Source: an uncultured Williamsia sp. (GTDB lineage Bacteria; Actinomycetota; Actinomycetes; Mycobacteriales; Mycobacteriaceae). Taken from it: 64,000 bases of DNA. Positions within the stretch are counted from its first letter, which is position 1. Each line of letters starts with the position of its first letter. The stretch is from positions 124,001 to 188,000 of the forward strand of contig NZ_CANLWM010000003.1 of assembly GCF_947494875.1 (NCBI RefSeq), read 5' to 3'. Position numbers and translations under genes: made by a program. The notes below the pieces were generated by a model. That model worked only from the letters and a program-made list of their open reading frames with translations. It ran no database searches and had not been told where the DNA came from. This document shows, piece by piece, positions 1 through 8,984 of the stretch.

Positions 1-1
1 C

Positions 2-79
2 TGCGTGCTCGCCCCCCTCAGTTCCGACGGTGCGATCTCCGACGGTCTCCGCGCCGTCGCCTCGGCCGTATTCCCATGA
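2..79 (+). CDS. C-terminal end of an unidentified upstream gene
   Basis: An open frame enters from the left edge and stops at TGA 77-79, giving about 25 codons with typical high-GC third positions (ending AVASAVFP). It is followed 38 bases later by the next start codon, so it would be the preceding gene of the same run. Too short to identify; it could also be non-coding. Nothing in the residues suggests a family. Confidence 0.35.
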   Translation, partial: CVLAPLSSDGAISDGLRAVASAVFP

Positions 80-116
80 CGGCCCGCCAGCGCTCACCCC
101 GACGAAGGACGCATCG

Positions 117-236
117 ATGAACGAGAGAGACAAGCAGCGCAAGCGCGCTCTCATTGTCTTCCAGATCATGATCTATGGCTTCATGATCGGCATGTTCGCT
201 CTGCAGTTGAGCATGCTGTTCACCAGGGACTGGTGA
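117..236 (+). CDS. Small single-span membrane protein (39 aa)
   Basis: This begins MNERDKQRKRALIVF and then runs into one hydrophobic span (about residues 12-33), leaving a charged cytoplasmic N-terminus and almost no tail. The ATG at 117 is preceded by GAAGGA at 104-109 with 7-base spacing, which is why I prefer it to the in-frame ATG at 30. The next membrane gene begins 8 bases after the stop. No family recognised. It may be a small subunit or partner of the two membrane proteins that follow. Confidence 0.6.
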   Translation: MNERDKQRKRALIVFQIMIYGFMIGMFALQLSMLFTRDW

Positions 237-243
237 CGCCGCA

Positions 244-963
244 ATGGTTTTCGGATCACGTACCAAGAACACGACCGACGGTGGACTCGGACCGGCGGTG
301 GCCTTCGACGAACACCATGAGAGGTCGCGGGAGGCGCAGCGGAGGTCCGATCGATGGCTCATCGTCGGCACCCTGCTCATGGGCACCCTCGTCCTGGGAC
401 CGATCGGCCTCGTCGCCTTCGTGCGCGGCCTGCTGCTGATCAGACGGGCCGAGCGCGACGGGCTGTCGGTGCGCCCGCTGATGGTCACGCTCATCGGCTA
501 TGTCGTCATCCTCGACGCCGCCATCAACACCATCGGGTGGGGGCTCGACCTGTTCGCCAACCACGCGTTGATCACCCGGACGATCTTCACCGCCTGGGGC
601 AACTTCATGGACGGCGGCTACAACTGGCACTACAACGAGCTGTGGATCGGCGGGTCGGGCGCACCCGGTGAGAAGGCCTGGGTGATCGTCAGCGTCTTCG
701 TCATCTTCCCGATGCGCATCGCGGCCGCCATCGGCTTCCTGCAGATGAAGCGATGGGGGCACCAGTGGATCATCATGACCTGCTGGTTCGGGGTCATCGC
801 CTGGGTGGGATACGTCATCAACATGACGATCTACGCCGACGTCCGATTCGCCGGGACCACGCTCCCGGTCATCGGGTGGTGGGCCTACAACGTCTTCTAC
901 ATCACGCCGTTCCTCGCGATCCCGTATCTCCACACGGTGAACAAAGAGATATTCACGGACTGA
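244..963 (+). CDS. Polytopic membrane protein of unknown function (239 aa)
   Basis: About five predicted membrane spans (roughly residues 40-68, 83-105, 145-165, 172-195 and 210-233) follow a 38-residue polar N-terminus. A loop rich in Trp, Tyr, Asn and His ([11 protein letters not shown], about residues 122-132) sits between spans two and three and could be an aromatic binding face. I do not recognise the family. It lies 8 bases after the 39-aa membrane gene and 37 bases before the next, so the three probably form one transcript with the epimerase. Function unknown. Confidence 0.75.
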   Translation: MVFGSRTKNTTDGGLGPAVAFDEHHERSREAQRRSDRWLIVGTLLMGTLVLGPIGLVAFVRGLLLIRRAERDGLSVRPLMVTLIGYVVILDAAINTIGWGLDLFANHALITRTIFTAWGNFMDGGYNWHYNELWIGGSGAPGEKAWVIVSVFVIFPMRIAAAIGFLQMKRWGHQWIIMTCWFGVIAWVGYVINMTIYADVRFAGTTLPVIGWWAYNVFYITPFLAIPYLHTVNKEIFTD

Positions 964-1000
964 TGACGACGCGAACGACGAACGTGGAGAGTGGGATCGG

Positions 1001-1447
1001 ATGAGCGACAAGGATGCGACGACGGACACGCCGGCGAAGGAGGTGCTGCCCGAGGGCACGACCCCGGCGTTCGCCCGGATGCACCGCTACCTCAAGCGGG
1101 GTCTGTTCATCGTGCTGTTCGGTCTGGTGATCGAGGGTTCGCTCACCGTCCCGGCGCTGGCGGTCTACTACGGGTGGCCGCAACTGTCGCTGACCGACAT
1201 CTGCAGTGAGCTCTACAAGGTCCGCTACTCCGACGACTCACTGACGTGTCGCAACCCCTACCCACTCAACGGCCCGCCCTTCGGTGGTGCCCCTGAGGCC
1301 GCCCACCAGACGACGGCGCAGGACAGGTGGGGCGTCCAACCCAAGCCGGAGTACCCCAAGATCGGGTTCCGTGAACTCGTGCGCAAACACGAGGAACGGC
1401 TCGCCCGCGAGAAACAGGAGAAGGAGAAGGAGGGGGCCACACGATGA
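1001..1447 (+). CDS. Single-span membrane-anchored protein (148 aa)
   Basis: The protein has a 33-residue polar N-terminus, one strong hydrophobic segment at about residues 34-57, a region with two cysteines (DIC and LTC, possibly a disulfide if exported), and a highly charged C-terminus ([13 protein letters not shown]-type). ATG follows a GGAGAG-type ribosome site. Its stop overlaps the start of the epimerase by ATGA, a sign of translational coupling. Family not recognised; the topology suggests a periplasmic or extracellular domain anchored at the N-terminus. Confidence 0.7.
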   Translation: MSDKDATTDTPAKEVLPEGTTPAFARMHRYLKRGLFIVLFGLVIEGSLTVPALAVYYGWPQLSLTDICSELYKVRYSDDSLTCRNPYPLNGPPFGGAPEAAHQTTAQDRWGVQPKPEYPKIGFRELVRKHEERLAREKQEKEKEGATR

Positions 1448-2517
1448 CCGAGGTCGTACTCGTCACCGGCGCAACAGGACTTGTCGGAACCGCTGTCGTC
1501 GACCACCTCGCCGGTGAGGGACGGACCGTGGTCGCCACCGACCTCGACACCCCGGACAACCGCCGTAAGGCGGCCCGGTGGGAGGGAAGCGACGGCGTCA
1601 GCGTCCACTGGGCGGACCTGACCGATCACTCCGACGTCGAGGCCGTGCTCGAGAAGGTCGAGCCATCGGCGATCGTCCACCTCGCGGCGGTCATCCCACC
1701 GTTCTGCTACGGCAGGCCCGGCCTGGCGCGGACGGTGAACGTCGACGCGACGGCAGGCCTCAGCCGCGCAGCGGCCACCCGCCCCCGACCGCCGCGGATC
1801 GTCCTGGCGTCGAGTGTCGCCGTCTACGGTCCGCGAAACCCGGTCAAGCACAGCGGTGTTCTCACCAGTGACACGCCGGTCGCGCCCTACGACATGTATG
1901 GGCAGCACAAGGTGGAGGCCGAGCAGATCGTGCGCGACTCCGGCCTGGACTGGGTGATCCTGCGGCTCGGGGGTGTGTTGACCGTCGAGGCGGCGACGTC
2001 ACTCGACAAAGAACTCCTGTCCTTCGCGAGTGTCCTCCCACGCGACGGCCGCATCCAGACGGTGGACGTCCGAGACGTCGCCCGTGCATTCGCCGCCGCC
2101 ACGACGACGCCCGCGACCGGTGAGGTGTTCCTGATCGGCGGGGACGAGTCACATCGGCAGGAGCAGGCGCGGCTCAGCAGGGACACCTCCGCGGCCATGG
2201 GGTTGCCGGGCGCCGTTCCGGCAGGATTGCCGGGAGACCCTGATCAGGATCTCAGCTGGTTCGCGACCGACTGGGTCGACACCACGCGGTCGCAGGAGGT
2301 GCTGGACTTCCAGCGTCGTTCCCTGCCGCAGATGTACGACGAGATCCGTTCCGCAGCCGGGTGGAGGAGACACGTCATGCGGCCGTTGGCGCCGGCGGTC
2401 CGGTGGTATCTGGGCCGGATGTCGCTCTACGACAAGTCGGCGCGGGTCACCGACCCGTGGTCGGTCATCTCGCAGCGGTGGGGTGACGCCGTCGAGTCGA
2501 CACCGGGCGCCCGGTAG
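1444..2517 (+). CDS. NAD(P)-dependent epimerase/dehydratase family protein
   Basis: An extended short-chain dehydrogenase of 357 aa. The Rossmann nucleotide loop is [11 protein letters not shown] near the N-terminus (residues 6-16), an Asp follows strand two (TDLD), and the catalytic YxxxK is YGQHK after APYDM. A serine-rich strand (LASSVAVYG) supplies the usual active-site Ser. Members act on nucleotide sugars, steroids or aldehydes; the substrate cannot be read here. It overlaps the preceding membrane protein by ATGA, so the four genes from 117 look like one operon in which the enzyme may work at the membrane with its partners. Confidence 0.85.
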   Translation: MTEVVLVTGATGLVGTAVVDHLAGEGRTVVATDLDTPDNRRKAARWEGSDGVSVHWADLTDHSDVEAVLEKVEPSAIVHLAAVIPPFCYGRPGLARTVNVDATAGLSRAAATRPRPPRIVLASSVAVYGPRNPVKHSGVLTSDTPVAPYDMYGQHKVEAEQIVRDSGLDWVILRLGGVLTVEAATSLDKELLSFASVLPRDGRIQTVDVRDVARAFAAATTTPATGEVFLIGGDESHRQEQARLSRDTSAAMGLPGAVPAGLPGDPDQDLSWFATDWVDTTRSQEVLDFQRRSLPQMYDEIRSAAGWRRHVMRPLAPAVRWYLGRMSLYDKSARVTDPWSVISQRWGDAVESTPGAR

Positions 2518-2518
2518 C

Positions 2519-3298
2519 TCAGGCGAGCAGCCGCCAGAGGCCGACGATCCCGACGACGACGATCACGGCCCGCAGGGCCGCCGGTGACAGCCGTCGGCCG
2601 TACCGTGCGCCGAGGAATCCACCCACCACGGAGCCCGCGGCGATGAGACCCGCCGCGGACCAACTGATCCGGTCGTAGGCGACGACGGTGAACGCGACAG
2701 CGGCGACCACGTTGACGATGAGCGAGAGCAGGTTCTTGGCGGCGTTCATCCGCTGCATCGACTCGGGCAGGATGACACCCATCGCGGCCATCAGCAGGAT
2801 CCCCTGTGCCGCAGTGAAGTAGCCGCCGTAGACCCCGACGGCGAACGTCGCGAGGGTGAGCACCGCCATCCGGGTCCGTGTGATCCCTGCGGCGGCCCGA
2901 CCGGCGACGTCCGACCGCGACCGCACCCAGGTCTGGATGCGGGGCTGCGCCACCAGCAGCACCAACGCCACGATCAGCAGCACCGGGACGATCGCCTCGA
3001 ACACCGACGGCGGCAGGTGGAGCAGCAACCATGCGCCGATCAGCGCCCCGAGGAACGACGCGGGCGCCTGCCGCAGCAGTCGACGCCCCTGGCCCCGTAA
3101 TTCACGGCGATAGCCCCATGTGCCCGAGGCGCTCCCGGCGACCAGCCCGATCGCGTTCGACATGGTGGCCACCTGCGGCGGATACCCGAAGGCGACCAGG
3201 GTGGGGAACGTGACGAGGGTGCCGGACCCGACGACGGCGTTGATCGCGCCGGCGCCGACGCCCGCGAGCAGGATGACGACGGCTTCGACGGCGGACAC
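2519..3298 (-). CDS. TSUP-family (TauE/SafE) permease
   Basis: A 259-aa membrane protein with about eight spans and the two-fold internal repeat of sulfite-exporter TauE/SafE proteins: the N-terminal GAGAGAINAVVGSGTLVTFP and the later GGYFTAAQGILLMAAMG correspond to the repeated re-entrant motifs. These carriers move sulfite, sulfoacetate or other small organic anions. The start is taken as GTG 3296-3298 (VSAVEAVV), 10 bases after the stop of the MFS gene; the upstream in-frame extension is a shadow of that gene. Likely co-transcribed with the MFS carrier. Confidence 0.85.
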   Translation of the reverse strand: MSAVEAVVILLAGVGAGAINAVVGSGTLVTFPTLVAFGYPPQVATMSNAIGLVAGSASGTWGYRRELRGQGRRLLRQAPASFLGALIGAWLLLHLPPSVFEAIVPVLLIVALVLLVAQPRIQTWVRSRSDVAGRAAAGITRTRMAVLTLATFAVGVYGGYFTAAQGILLMAAMGVILPESMQRMNAAKNLLSLIVNVVAAVAFTVVAYDRISWSAAGLIAAGSVVGGFLGARYGRRLSPAALRAVIVVVGIVGLWRLLA

Positions 3299-3308
3299 CC
3301 GCCCGACG

Positions 3309-4757
3309 CTACGTGCCGGCGGCGGCGTGGACGCCGGTGGCGTCGGCGTCGACGTCCTGTCCGATGGGATCCCACCGGATCGCGACGAGGGCGACGAGGG
3401 CCACGATCGGGGCGACGACGATGGCCCCGATGGTGAACCGCTGACCGTGCGCGGCCGTGAGGACGGGAAAGGCATAGGCGCCGACGATGCCGCCGACGCG
3501 GGTGACCGCCTGGGTGTACCCGCCCGCCGTGCCGCGGACGTCGGTCGGATACGACAGGGTCCCCATCGCCGTCCCCGCGTAGCCCGGGCCGAGGTTGTGG
3601 AGGAAGTAGAACGCGGCGATGAACACGGCGGCTGCGCCCGACGCCAGGATGCCGTACAGCCCGGCTATCAACGCCAGAGCGGTTGCCGTGCCGACGAAGC
3701 CCACCATCGCGATGGTCCGGATGCCGGTGCGCTGGACGACCCGGGTGCAGGCGTAGGCGCCGATCGCGCCGACGACGTTCACCGCGGCGGACACCGCGAG
3801 GACGGCCGCCAGGTGGTTCGCGCCGAACAGCTCGGTGAGGATCGTCGGTGTGTAGAGGGAGATGGCGTAGAACTCGACCGCCTGCATCACGACGAGGACG
3901 CTGACGAGCAGCGTGCGTCGACCATAGGGCGACCGGAAGAGCGCGACCACGTCGCCGGGCCGGGTGGGCCGCGGCCTCGGGGCGCGCTCGGCGTCGTCGG
4001 TGACCACGAGGTGCACGTCGTCGAGCACGTAGGTCGAGCGCAGGATCTCCACGGACTCGCTCACCGATCCGTGGCGCGCCACCCACATCGGGCTCTCCAC
4101 CGACGCGAAGTAGCGCAGCGCCAACACGATCAGCGCCGGTACGGCCCCCAACCCGATCGCCCACCGCCACAGACCCTGGTCGACCCCGAGCGCGTGGATC
4201 CCTAGCGCGACAGCGAACACGACCGCCGACGCACCGGTCGACATCACCTGCGCCAAGTTGACGTTGCGGCCCTTCGTCGCGAGTGCGCTCACCTCGGCGA
4301 TGAACGCGAGCGCGACCGGGACGTCGAGCCCCACCCCGAGCCCCATGAGGAAGCGGAACGCCACGAAGCTCTCGACGTTCGGGGCCAGACCTGCTGCGGC
4401 CGCGGCGAACACGAGGAGGACGAGGTCGAGGATCATCATCCGGTACCGGCCCACGCGGTCGGTGAGCCAGCCACCGACCAGTCCTCCGACGAGGGCACCG
4501 ACCAGCACCGAGGCGCTGACGAAGGGAAGGCTGTCGAGCCCCCAGTTGCCGCTGCCGAGGTCGAAGTCCTGCCGGATCTGTTGGGCGCCCAGGCCGAAGC
4601 TGCCGAGGTCCCAGCCGTCGACGAAGATGCTGCCCAGCGCCACGGCCAGCATGAGGCGCGGGCGCCGAGGGGTCAGACGGCTCGAGTTCACCAACCCGAT
4701 GACGTCGGCGGGGGAGGAGACGGTGATCGTCGAACGGGCGTCGGGCGACGTGGTCAT
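3309..4757 (-). CDS. MFS transporter, metabolite:H+ symporter type
   Basis: A 482-aa carrier with 12 predicted spans. The signature loop after span two contains DRVGRYRMM, and a helix-four segment FRFLMGLGVGLDVPVA matches sugar and aromatic-acid porters. The late loop SYPTDVRGTAGGYTQAVTR is also typical of this group. Substrate unknown; organic acids or sugars are likely. It is followed closely by the TSUP permease, and both are on the same strand as the genes from PadR onward, though 31 bases separate it from the zinc-finger pseudogene. Confidence 0.85.
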   Translation of the reverse strand: MTTSPDARSTITVSSPADVIGLVNSSRLTPRRPRLMLAVALGSIFVDGWDLGSFGLGAQQIRQDFDLGSGNWGLDSLPFVSASVLVGALVGGLVGGWLTDRVGRYRMMILDLVLLVFAAAAAGLAPNVESFVAFRFLMGLGVGLDVPVALAFIAEVSALATKGRNVNLAQVMSTGASAVVFAVALGIHALGVDQGLWRWAIGLGAVPALIVLALRYFASVESPMWVARHGSVSESVEILRSTYVLDDVHLVVTDDAERAPRPRPTRPGDVVALFRSPYGRRTLLVSVLVVMQAVEFYAISLYTPTILTELFGANHLAAVLAVSAAVNVVGAIGAYACTRVVQRTGIRTIAMVGFVGTATALALIAGLYGILASGAAAVFIAAFYFLHNLGPGYAGTAMGTLSYPTDVRGTAGGYTQAVTRVGGIVGAYAFPVLTAAHGQRFTIGAIVVAPIVALVALVAIRWDPIGQDVDADATGVHAAAGT

Positions 4758-4788
4758 CCGACTGACGGTACGACCGACGCGGGTGGCG

Positions 4789-5154
4789 TCAACCGTTTCC
4801 GCGGTGTCGGATCAGAATCTCCTGCCAGTCGTGCGGGACACGGTCGCGGGGCCCGGGTGCGGTCTGATCGGCCGGATGCGAGTGCGGCGGGGCCAGTTCG
4901 GGCCCGGTGACCATCCCGCCGGACCCGTAGTCGTAGAACCAGTCCTCGCCGGGTTCGAAGCTCTGCACCACCGGATGTCCCGACTGGCGCGCGTGGGCGG
5001 TGGCGTGTCCACCGAGTGAGTCGTCGCAGCACCCGATGTGTCCACACTGTGCGCAGCGCCGCAGATGGAACCATCAGCCCTGCGCCGCCTCGCAGTCCAG
5101 GCAGCCGTCACCGCTGGGCGGCCGGGACGGGTCGATACCGGTCATGTCATCCAT
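4789..5154 (-). pseudogene. UBP-type zinc-finger protein interrupted by an in-frame TGA
   Basis: Reading from ATG 5152-5154 (or the in-frame ATG 5143-5145, MTGIDPSRPPSGDGCLDCE) the frame carries a small UBP zinc-finger protein: CLDC, then RRCAQCGHIGCCDDS, then HATAHARQSGHPV, and the family tail FEPGEDWFYDY ... PPHSHP ... PHDWQE. A TGA at 5074-5076 falls between GG and WFHLRRC, exactly where relatives have a second tryptophan (GWWFHLRRC). A TGG-to-TGA change would explain it. No good restart codon exists that keeps the first zinc-ligand pair CxxC. This is either a recent nonsense mutation or a base-call error; otherwise all ligand residues are intact. Confidence 0.8.
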
Positions 5155-5201
5155 CGGATCTCCGAACACTCTCGACGGGAACGGTTCTCACCGCGCCACG
5201 C

Positions 5202-5678
5202 TCATCTCAGCCCTACGCGGTGCAGTGCCTTCATCGTCTCGACGACCTCGTCGACGGGGCCGTCGACCACGACGCCGGGCGCGACCGTCGTGATCGGCAG
5301 CGGGGCGACCGGCGACACCGGAGCGCCCCACTCGTGCATCCATGTGGTGAGCTGCGTCGCCGACACCGCGTACACGATCCGGCCCAGCCCCACCCACGCG
5401 TGCGCGGCCGCGCACATGGGGCAGTGCTCCCCGGAGGTGTAGGTCGTCGTCTCGGCCCGATCCTCGGCGGCGAGGTTCTCCACGGCCCACAGGGCGATCG
5501 CGAGTTCGGGGTGCCGAGTGGCGTCGCCGCCGCCCACGCGGTTGCGGTCCTCGAACAGACGGGTGCCGGAGGCGTCGACGAGGACCGACCCGAACGGCTC
5601 GTCCCCGGCGTCGGCGGCCTCGCGGGCCAGCTCGACGCAGCGACGCACGTGGTCGACGTCGTCCGCGGAGATGGCCAT
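5202..5678 (-). CDS. Nucleoside deaminase (cytidine/guanine deaminase superfamily)
   Basis: A 158-aa zinc-dependent deaminase. The His-x-Glu motif is HPELA and the second zinc motif is EHCPMCAAA, together supplying one His, two Cys and the proton-shuttling Glu. The C-terminal half matches guanine deaminase/tRNA adenosine deaminase-like enzymes that act on free bases or nucleosides in the cytoplasm. I chose ATG 5676-5678 (MAISADDVDHV); longer frames upstream overlap the SnoaL gene. It sits 14 bases after the SnoaL-like gene, probably in the PadR-led run. Confidence 0.85.
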   Translation of the reverse strand: MAISADDVDHVRRCVELAREAADAGDEPFGSVLVDASGTRLFEDRNRVGGGDATRHPELAIALWAVENLAAEDRAETTTYTSGEHCPMCAAAHAWVGLGRIVYAVSATQLTTWMHEWGAPVSPVAPLPITTVAPGVVVDGPVDEVVETMKALHRVGLR

Positions 5679-5692
5679 CACCGCAGCGTAGG

Positions 5693-6088
5693 TCACGCGT
5701 CGGGTGCGGACGTGCCCATCTCCGCCGCGAACTCGACGGCCATCCTCGCCGATAGCGCCTGCGCGGCTCGCAGCGGCCGCACCATCACGGTGAAGTCGTC
5801 GATGAGTCCGTCGTCGTCGAGGTGGAGGACGTCGCACCCGTGCACCGTGAGGTCGTCGATCGTGGCGGTGAAGAACAGGACGTGGTCGCGCCCACCGACG
5901 TCGTCGACGGTCCTGACGTACCGGAAGTCCTGGAACACCCGTGTCACCGCACGCAGGATCGCGGCGGTGACGGGCTTGCCACGGTAGGGCGCGAAGGCCA
6001 CCGGTGAGGTGAACACCACGTCCTCTGCGAGGAGCGCGGCGATCGCGTCGTGGTCATCGGCCTCCACTGCCTTACGGAACTGCTGCAT
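5693..6088 (-). CDS. SnoaL/NTF2-like protein
   Basis: A 131-aa cone-barrel protein starting MQQFRKAVEADDHDAIAALLAEDVVF, the standard opening of the SnoaL/NTF2-like fold, with RVFQDFRYVRTVDDV and the closing DDDGLIDDFTVMVRPL strand. Such proteins act as small hydrolase or isomerase-like enzymes or ligand-binding domains. No specific substrate is visible. It lies between PadR and the deaminase on the same strand. Confidence 0.8.
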   Translation of the reverse strand: MQQFRKAVEADDHDAIAALLAEDVVFTSPVAFAPYRGKPVTAAILRAVTRVFQDFRYVRTVDDVGGRDHVLFFTATIDDLTVHGCDVLHLDDDGLIDDFTVMVRPLRAAQALSARMAVEFAAEMGTSAPDA

Positions 6089-6131
6089 GTCTGGTCCTTC
6101 GGGTCGGGATCGGATGTGGTCAACTCCGCAC

Positions 6132-6719
6132 CTATCGGTACGCGTCGTTCTGTGACGTGCGGCCGGCGAGACCACGCGCGTCGAGCACCTCGAGGACGCG
6201 TGCCCCCCATCGCAGCGACTCCTCCTCGAACATGCGCCCTCGCATCAGGGTCAGGTACGGGCCGACGCGCTCGGCGGTGGCGAGGAAGTCGGTCTCCGTG
6301 CGTCCGTCGAGCAGGCGATGCGCCATGCGGTCGTAGCGTGCGAGCTTGTCGCGGGCCAGTTGCATCCGCGTGCGCACGGCGTCGGCCACCGCGCCGGTGT
6401 CCCCGGCCTCCAGGGCGTGGACGGCAACCAGGTGTTCGTCACGGATGGCCGGGAGCCTGGGGGTGTGGGCGGACACCGCGCGCAGGGCGTCCCGGCCGGT
6501 GTCGGTGAGGCGGAACAGTCGCTTGTCGGGTCGTCCCTCCTGCGGGACGAGCCTCGCGACGACGACGCCGTCGTCGGCCATACGGTCGAGCTCCCGGTAG
6601 ACCTGCTGCGACGTGGCGGTCCAGAAGTTCGCCACCGTGGCGTCGAAGGCCTTGGACAGCTCGTATCCGGACATCTCGCCGTCGACGAGTGACGCCAGGA
6701 TGGCGCTGCGGAGCGACAT
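6132..6719 (-). CDS. PadR-family transcriptional regulator
   Basis: A 195-aa PadR protein: an N-terminal winged helix (SLRSAILASLVDGEMSGYELSKAF ... VYRELDRMADDGVV ... GRPDKRLFRLTDTGRDAL) and a C-terminal coiled-coil dimer region with an Arg/Leu-rich helix (residues about 105-185). PadR repressors usually respond to phenolic or toxic compounds and control neighbouring genes. It is divergent from the SGNH hydrolase, with a 12-bp palindrome (TCAAC-AA-GTTGA) in the gap. The ATG at 6717-6719 fits the family start (MSLRSAIL). Confidence 0.87.
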   Translation of the reverse strand: MSLRSAILASLVDGEMSGYELSKAFDATVANFWTATSQQVYRELDRMADDGVVVARLVPQEGRPDKRLFRLTDTGRDALRAVSAHTPRLPAIRDEHLVAVHALEAGDTGAVADAVRTRMQLARDKLARYDRMAHRLLDGRTETDFLATAERVGPYLTLMRGRMFEEESLRWGARVLEVLDARGLAGRTSQNDAYR

Positions 6720-6752
6720 GCTTGCCGACGCTACGGTCCGACGAGCCAATGG

Positions 6753-6764
6753 TCAACAAGTTGA
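6753..6764. promoter_or_regulatory. Candidate PadR operator palindrome
   Basis: Perfect inverted repeat TCAAC-AA-GTTGA in the 78-base gap between the divergent PadR and SGNH hydrolase genes. The local sequence is AT-richer than its surroundings (TTGAATATGACA follows), as expected for a promoter/operator. Assignment to PadR is inferred from position only. Confidence 0.4.
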
Positions 6765-6797
6765 ATATGACAAGCCGGTCCAGCAGAGTGGTCGAGC

Positions 6798-7574
6798 ATG
6801 ACGTACGACGGCGGTCGGTGGTCGCGCTTCGTCGCCCTCGGCGACAGTCAGACCGAGGGCCTGGCCGACGGTGACGAGCGGACCGGCTACCGCGGGTGGG
6901 CAGATCGACTGGCCGAACAGATGGCCCGATCGCAGCCGGGCGCCGTGTACGCGAACCTCGCCGTGCGGGGGCGACGAGCCGCGGAGGTCCGGTCCGAGCA
7001 GCTGCCTGCGGCACTGGCACTGCGACCGACGGTCGCCGCCGTGTCGGCGGGTGTGAACGACGTCCTTCGGACCGGGTTCGACGCACGCGCCGTCGCCGAC
7101 GAGCTCGACGCGATGTTCGTGGCGCTGCGGGCGATCGACTGCGTCGTCGTGACCATGACCTTTCCCCGCCTCGCGCACCCCGTCCCCGGGGGCGCGGCCA
7201 TCGGCCGGCGGATCACCGCCCTGAACCACGAGATCCGGCGCGTCGCGGCACGATCCGACGTCGCCGTCATCGATCTCGCGCTGCACGACGTGGCCTCGGA
7301 CCCACGGCTGTGGAGCCGGGATCGGTTGCACCTGAACAGCACAGGGCACCGGCGCCTCGCCGACGCGGCGGCCGACGTGCTCGGCGTCCCGGACAGCGAC
7401 GACGCCTGGGTCGTCCCGTTGCCTCCGATGCCGCGGTCGTCGCTGCGCGAACGCGTCGCCGCCGACACGCGGTGGACGGTCACGTTCCTGCTGCCGTGGC
7501 TGCTCCGGCGGGTTCGAGGGCGCTCGTCGGGCGACCGCAGGACAGCGAAACGGCCTCAGCTCGCCTCCGTCTGA
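6798..7574 (+). CDS. SGNH/GDSL-family hydrolase (esterase)
   Basis: A 258-aa serine esterase. Block I is FVALGDSQTEG (nucleophile Ser17), the block II glycine lies in NLAVRG, block III Asn is in SAGVNDVL, and block V supplies Asp and His in DRLHLNSTGH. The fold is complete and no signal peptide is visible, so a cytoplasmic esterase or acyltransferase is likely. The C-terminal 50 residues (RERVAADTRW onward) contain a short hydrophobic stretch ending in a basic tail. Divergent from PadR, which may control it. Its 3' end overlaps the convergent permease by 19 bases. Confidence 0.88.
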   Translation: MTYDGGRWSRFVALGDSQTEGLADGDERTGYRGWADRLAEQMARSQPGAVYANLAVRGRRAAEVRSEQLPAALALRPTVAAVSAGVNDVLRTGFDARAVADELDAMFVALRAIDCVVVTMTFPRLAHPVPGGAAIGRRITALNHEIRRVAARSDVAVIDLALHDVASDPRLWSRDRLHLNSTGHRRLADAAADVLGVPDSDDAWVVPLPPMPRSSLRERVAADTRWTVTFLLPWLLRRVRGRSSGDRRTAKRPQLASV

Positions 7575-8950
7575 CCGCTTCTCGTGCGGCCGCCGATCCG
7601 TGTCGCGACGTACAGACCCACTCCGACCAGCACCAGGACTCCGGCGCGCGCCCAGGTCGATGCGCTCTGCTGGGTCATCAGTGCCACGCAGGTCCCGAGA
7701 GCGAGGACAGGCACGACAGTCGGGGCACGGAAGTGATCGCCCTGGTGCTCCCGGTCGCGCCGCAGCACCAACACCGCGAGGTTGGTGCTCACGAACCCGA
7801 CCAACAGCAGCAATACGACCGTCTCGGCGAGTGCGGCGACCGATCCTGTGGCCGAGAGGACCATCGCGACGGCTGTGGTCGCCAGGATGGCGGTCCACGG
7901 TGTCTTCCGCTGTGGGAGAACGCGGGTCAGCGCCCCGGGGAGCAGTCCCTCGCGGGCCATCCCGAAGGTCAGTCGCGACGCCATGATCATGGTGAGCAGG
8001 GCGCCGTTGGCCACAGCCACCAGAGCGATCACCGAGAACAGGCGTGCCGGCACCCCGACGTCCGCGATCGCCACCACGTCCAGCAGCGGCCCCGTCGACG
8101 CCGCGAGACGATCTGCCGGGGCGACGACGGAGATCGCGACACCGACCAGCACATAGATCACACCTGCGGCCATGAGCGCACCGAACAGCGCGCGGGGGTA
8201 CACGCGACGCACGTCGCGCAGCTCCTCGGCGACGTTCGCCGACGTCTCGAAACCGACGAAGGAGTAGTACGCCAGCAGGGCCGCACCGAGGACCGCCACC
8301 GCAGGTGTGGACGCGGAGTCGAACTCGAGCACCCGGCCGGGGTCGCCGTCACCGCGCCCGAGCACGACACCTGCGAGGACAACGACGAGGATGAGCCCGG
8401 ACACCTCGATCACGGTCATCACGACGTTGGCGCGCAACGATTCCTGGATGCCCCGAGCGTTGAGCGCTGCCACGACGGCGAGGAACACGAGGGTCGCAGC
8501 CGGCGCGGGGACGTCGACGAGCGCGGTCAGGTAGTCCCCGGCGAAGGCCACGGCGAGGCCGGCGGCGCTGGTGACCCCGGCGGCGAGCATGCAGAAGCCG
8601 ACGAGGAAGGAAACGAGCGGTGACCGGTAGGCCCGCCGCGCGAACACCGCCGCGCCGCCCGCCCGCGGATACTTGGTGACCAGCTCGGCGTCCGACGTCG
8701 CCGTCAGCAGCGCCATCACCAGGGCGAGGAGCAACGGCACCCACACGGCGCCACCGACCTTGCCGGCGATCTGGCCGACAAGCGCGTAGATCCCCGCGCC
8801 GAGGACGTCGCCGAGGATGAAGACGAAGAGCAGCTTCCCGGTGATCGCCCGCCGGAGAGGGGTGTGCTCGTCGTCGGGGTCGGTCGTGCCCTCGTCGCGG
8901 GCTCTCTCCACGGTCATCAGGTGGGGGATACCCCACCCGTGAATGTTCAA
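7556..8950 (-). CDS. APC-superfamily amino-acid permease
   Basis: A 464-aa permease with about 12 spans. The first span contains FVFILGDVLGAGIYALVGQ, the unwound glycine-rich segment typical of amino-acid/cation APC carriers, and GFETSANVAEELRDVRRVYPRA is the conserved cytoplasmic loop. The true start may be ATG 8915-8917 (MTVERARDEG) rather than the first codon. Divergence from the following genes is absent: the IclR gene ends only 35 bases upstream on the same strand, so this permease may belong to the amine-uptake set. Cytoplasmic membrane, H+-coupled import is the likely mode. Confidence 0.87.
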   Translation of the reverse strand: MNIHGWGIPHLMTVERARDEGTTDPDDEHTPLRRAITGKLLFVFILGDVLGAGIYALVGQIAGKVGGAVWVPLLLALVMALLTATSDAELVTKYPRAGGAAVFARRAYRSPLVSFLVGFCMLAAGVTSAAGLAVAFAGDYLTALVDVPAPAATLVFLAVVAALNARGIQESLRANVVMTVIEVSGLILVVVLAGVVLGRGDGDPGRVLEFDSASTPAVAVLGAALLAYYSFVGFETSANVAEELRDVRRVYPRALFGALMAAGVIYVLVGVAISVVAPADRLAASTGPLLDVVAIADVGVPARLFSVIALVAVANGALLTMIMASRLTFGMAREGLLPGALTRVLPQRKTPWTAILATTAVAMVLSATGSVAALAETVVLLLLVGFVSTNLAVLVLRRDREHQGDHFRAPTVVPVLALGTCVALMTQQSASTWARAGVLVLVGVGLYVATRIGGRTRSGQTEAS

Positions 8951-8984
8951 CCGTGTGGTGTGTCGGCGGCGTGGTCGTCGGTGC

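Noticed and set aside
5074-5076. Selenocysteine at the UBP TGA
   Set aside because: The conserved residue is Trp, not Cys, and I see no SECIS-like hairpin after the TGA in the short downstream stretch. Nonsense change or error is simpler.
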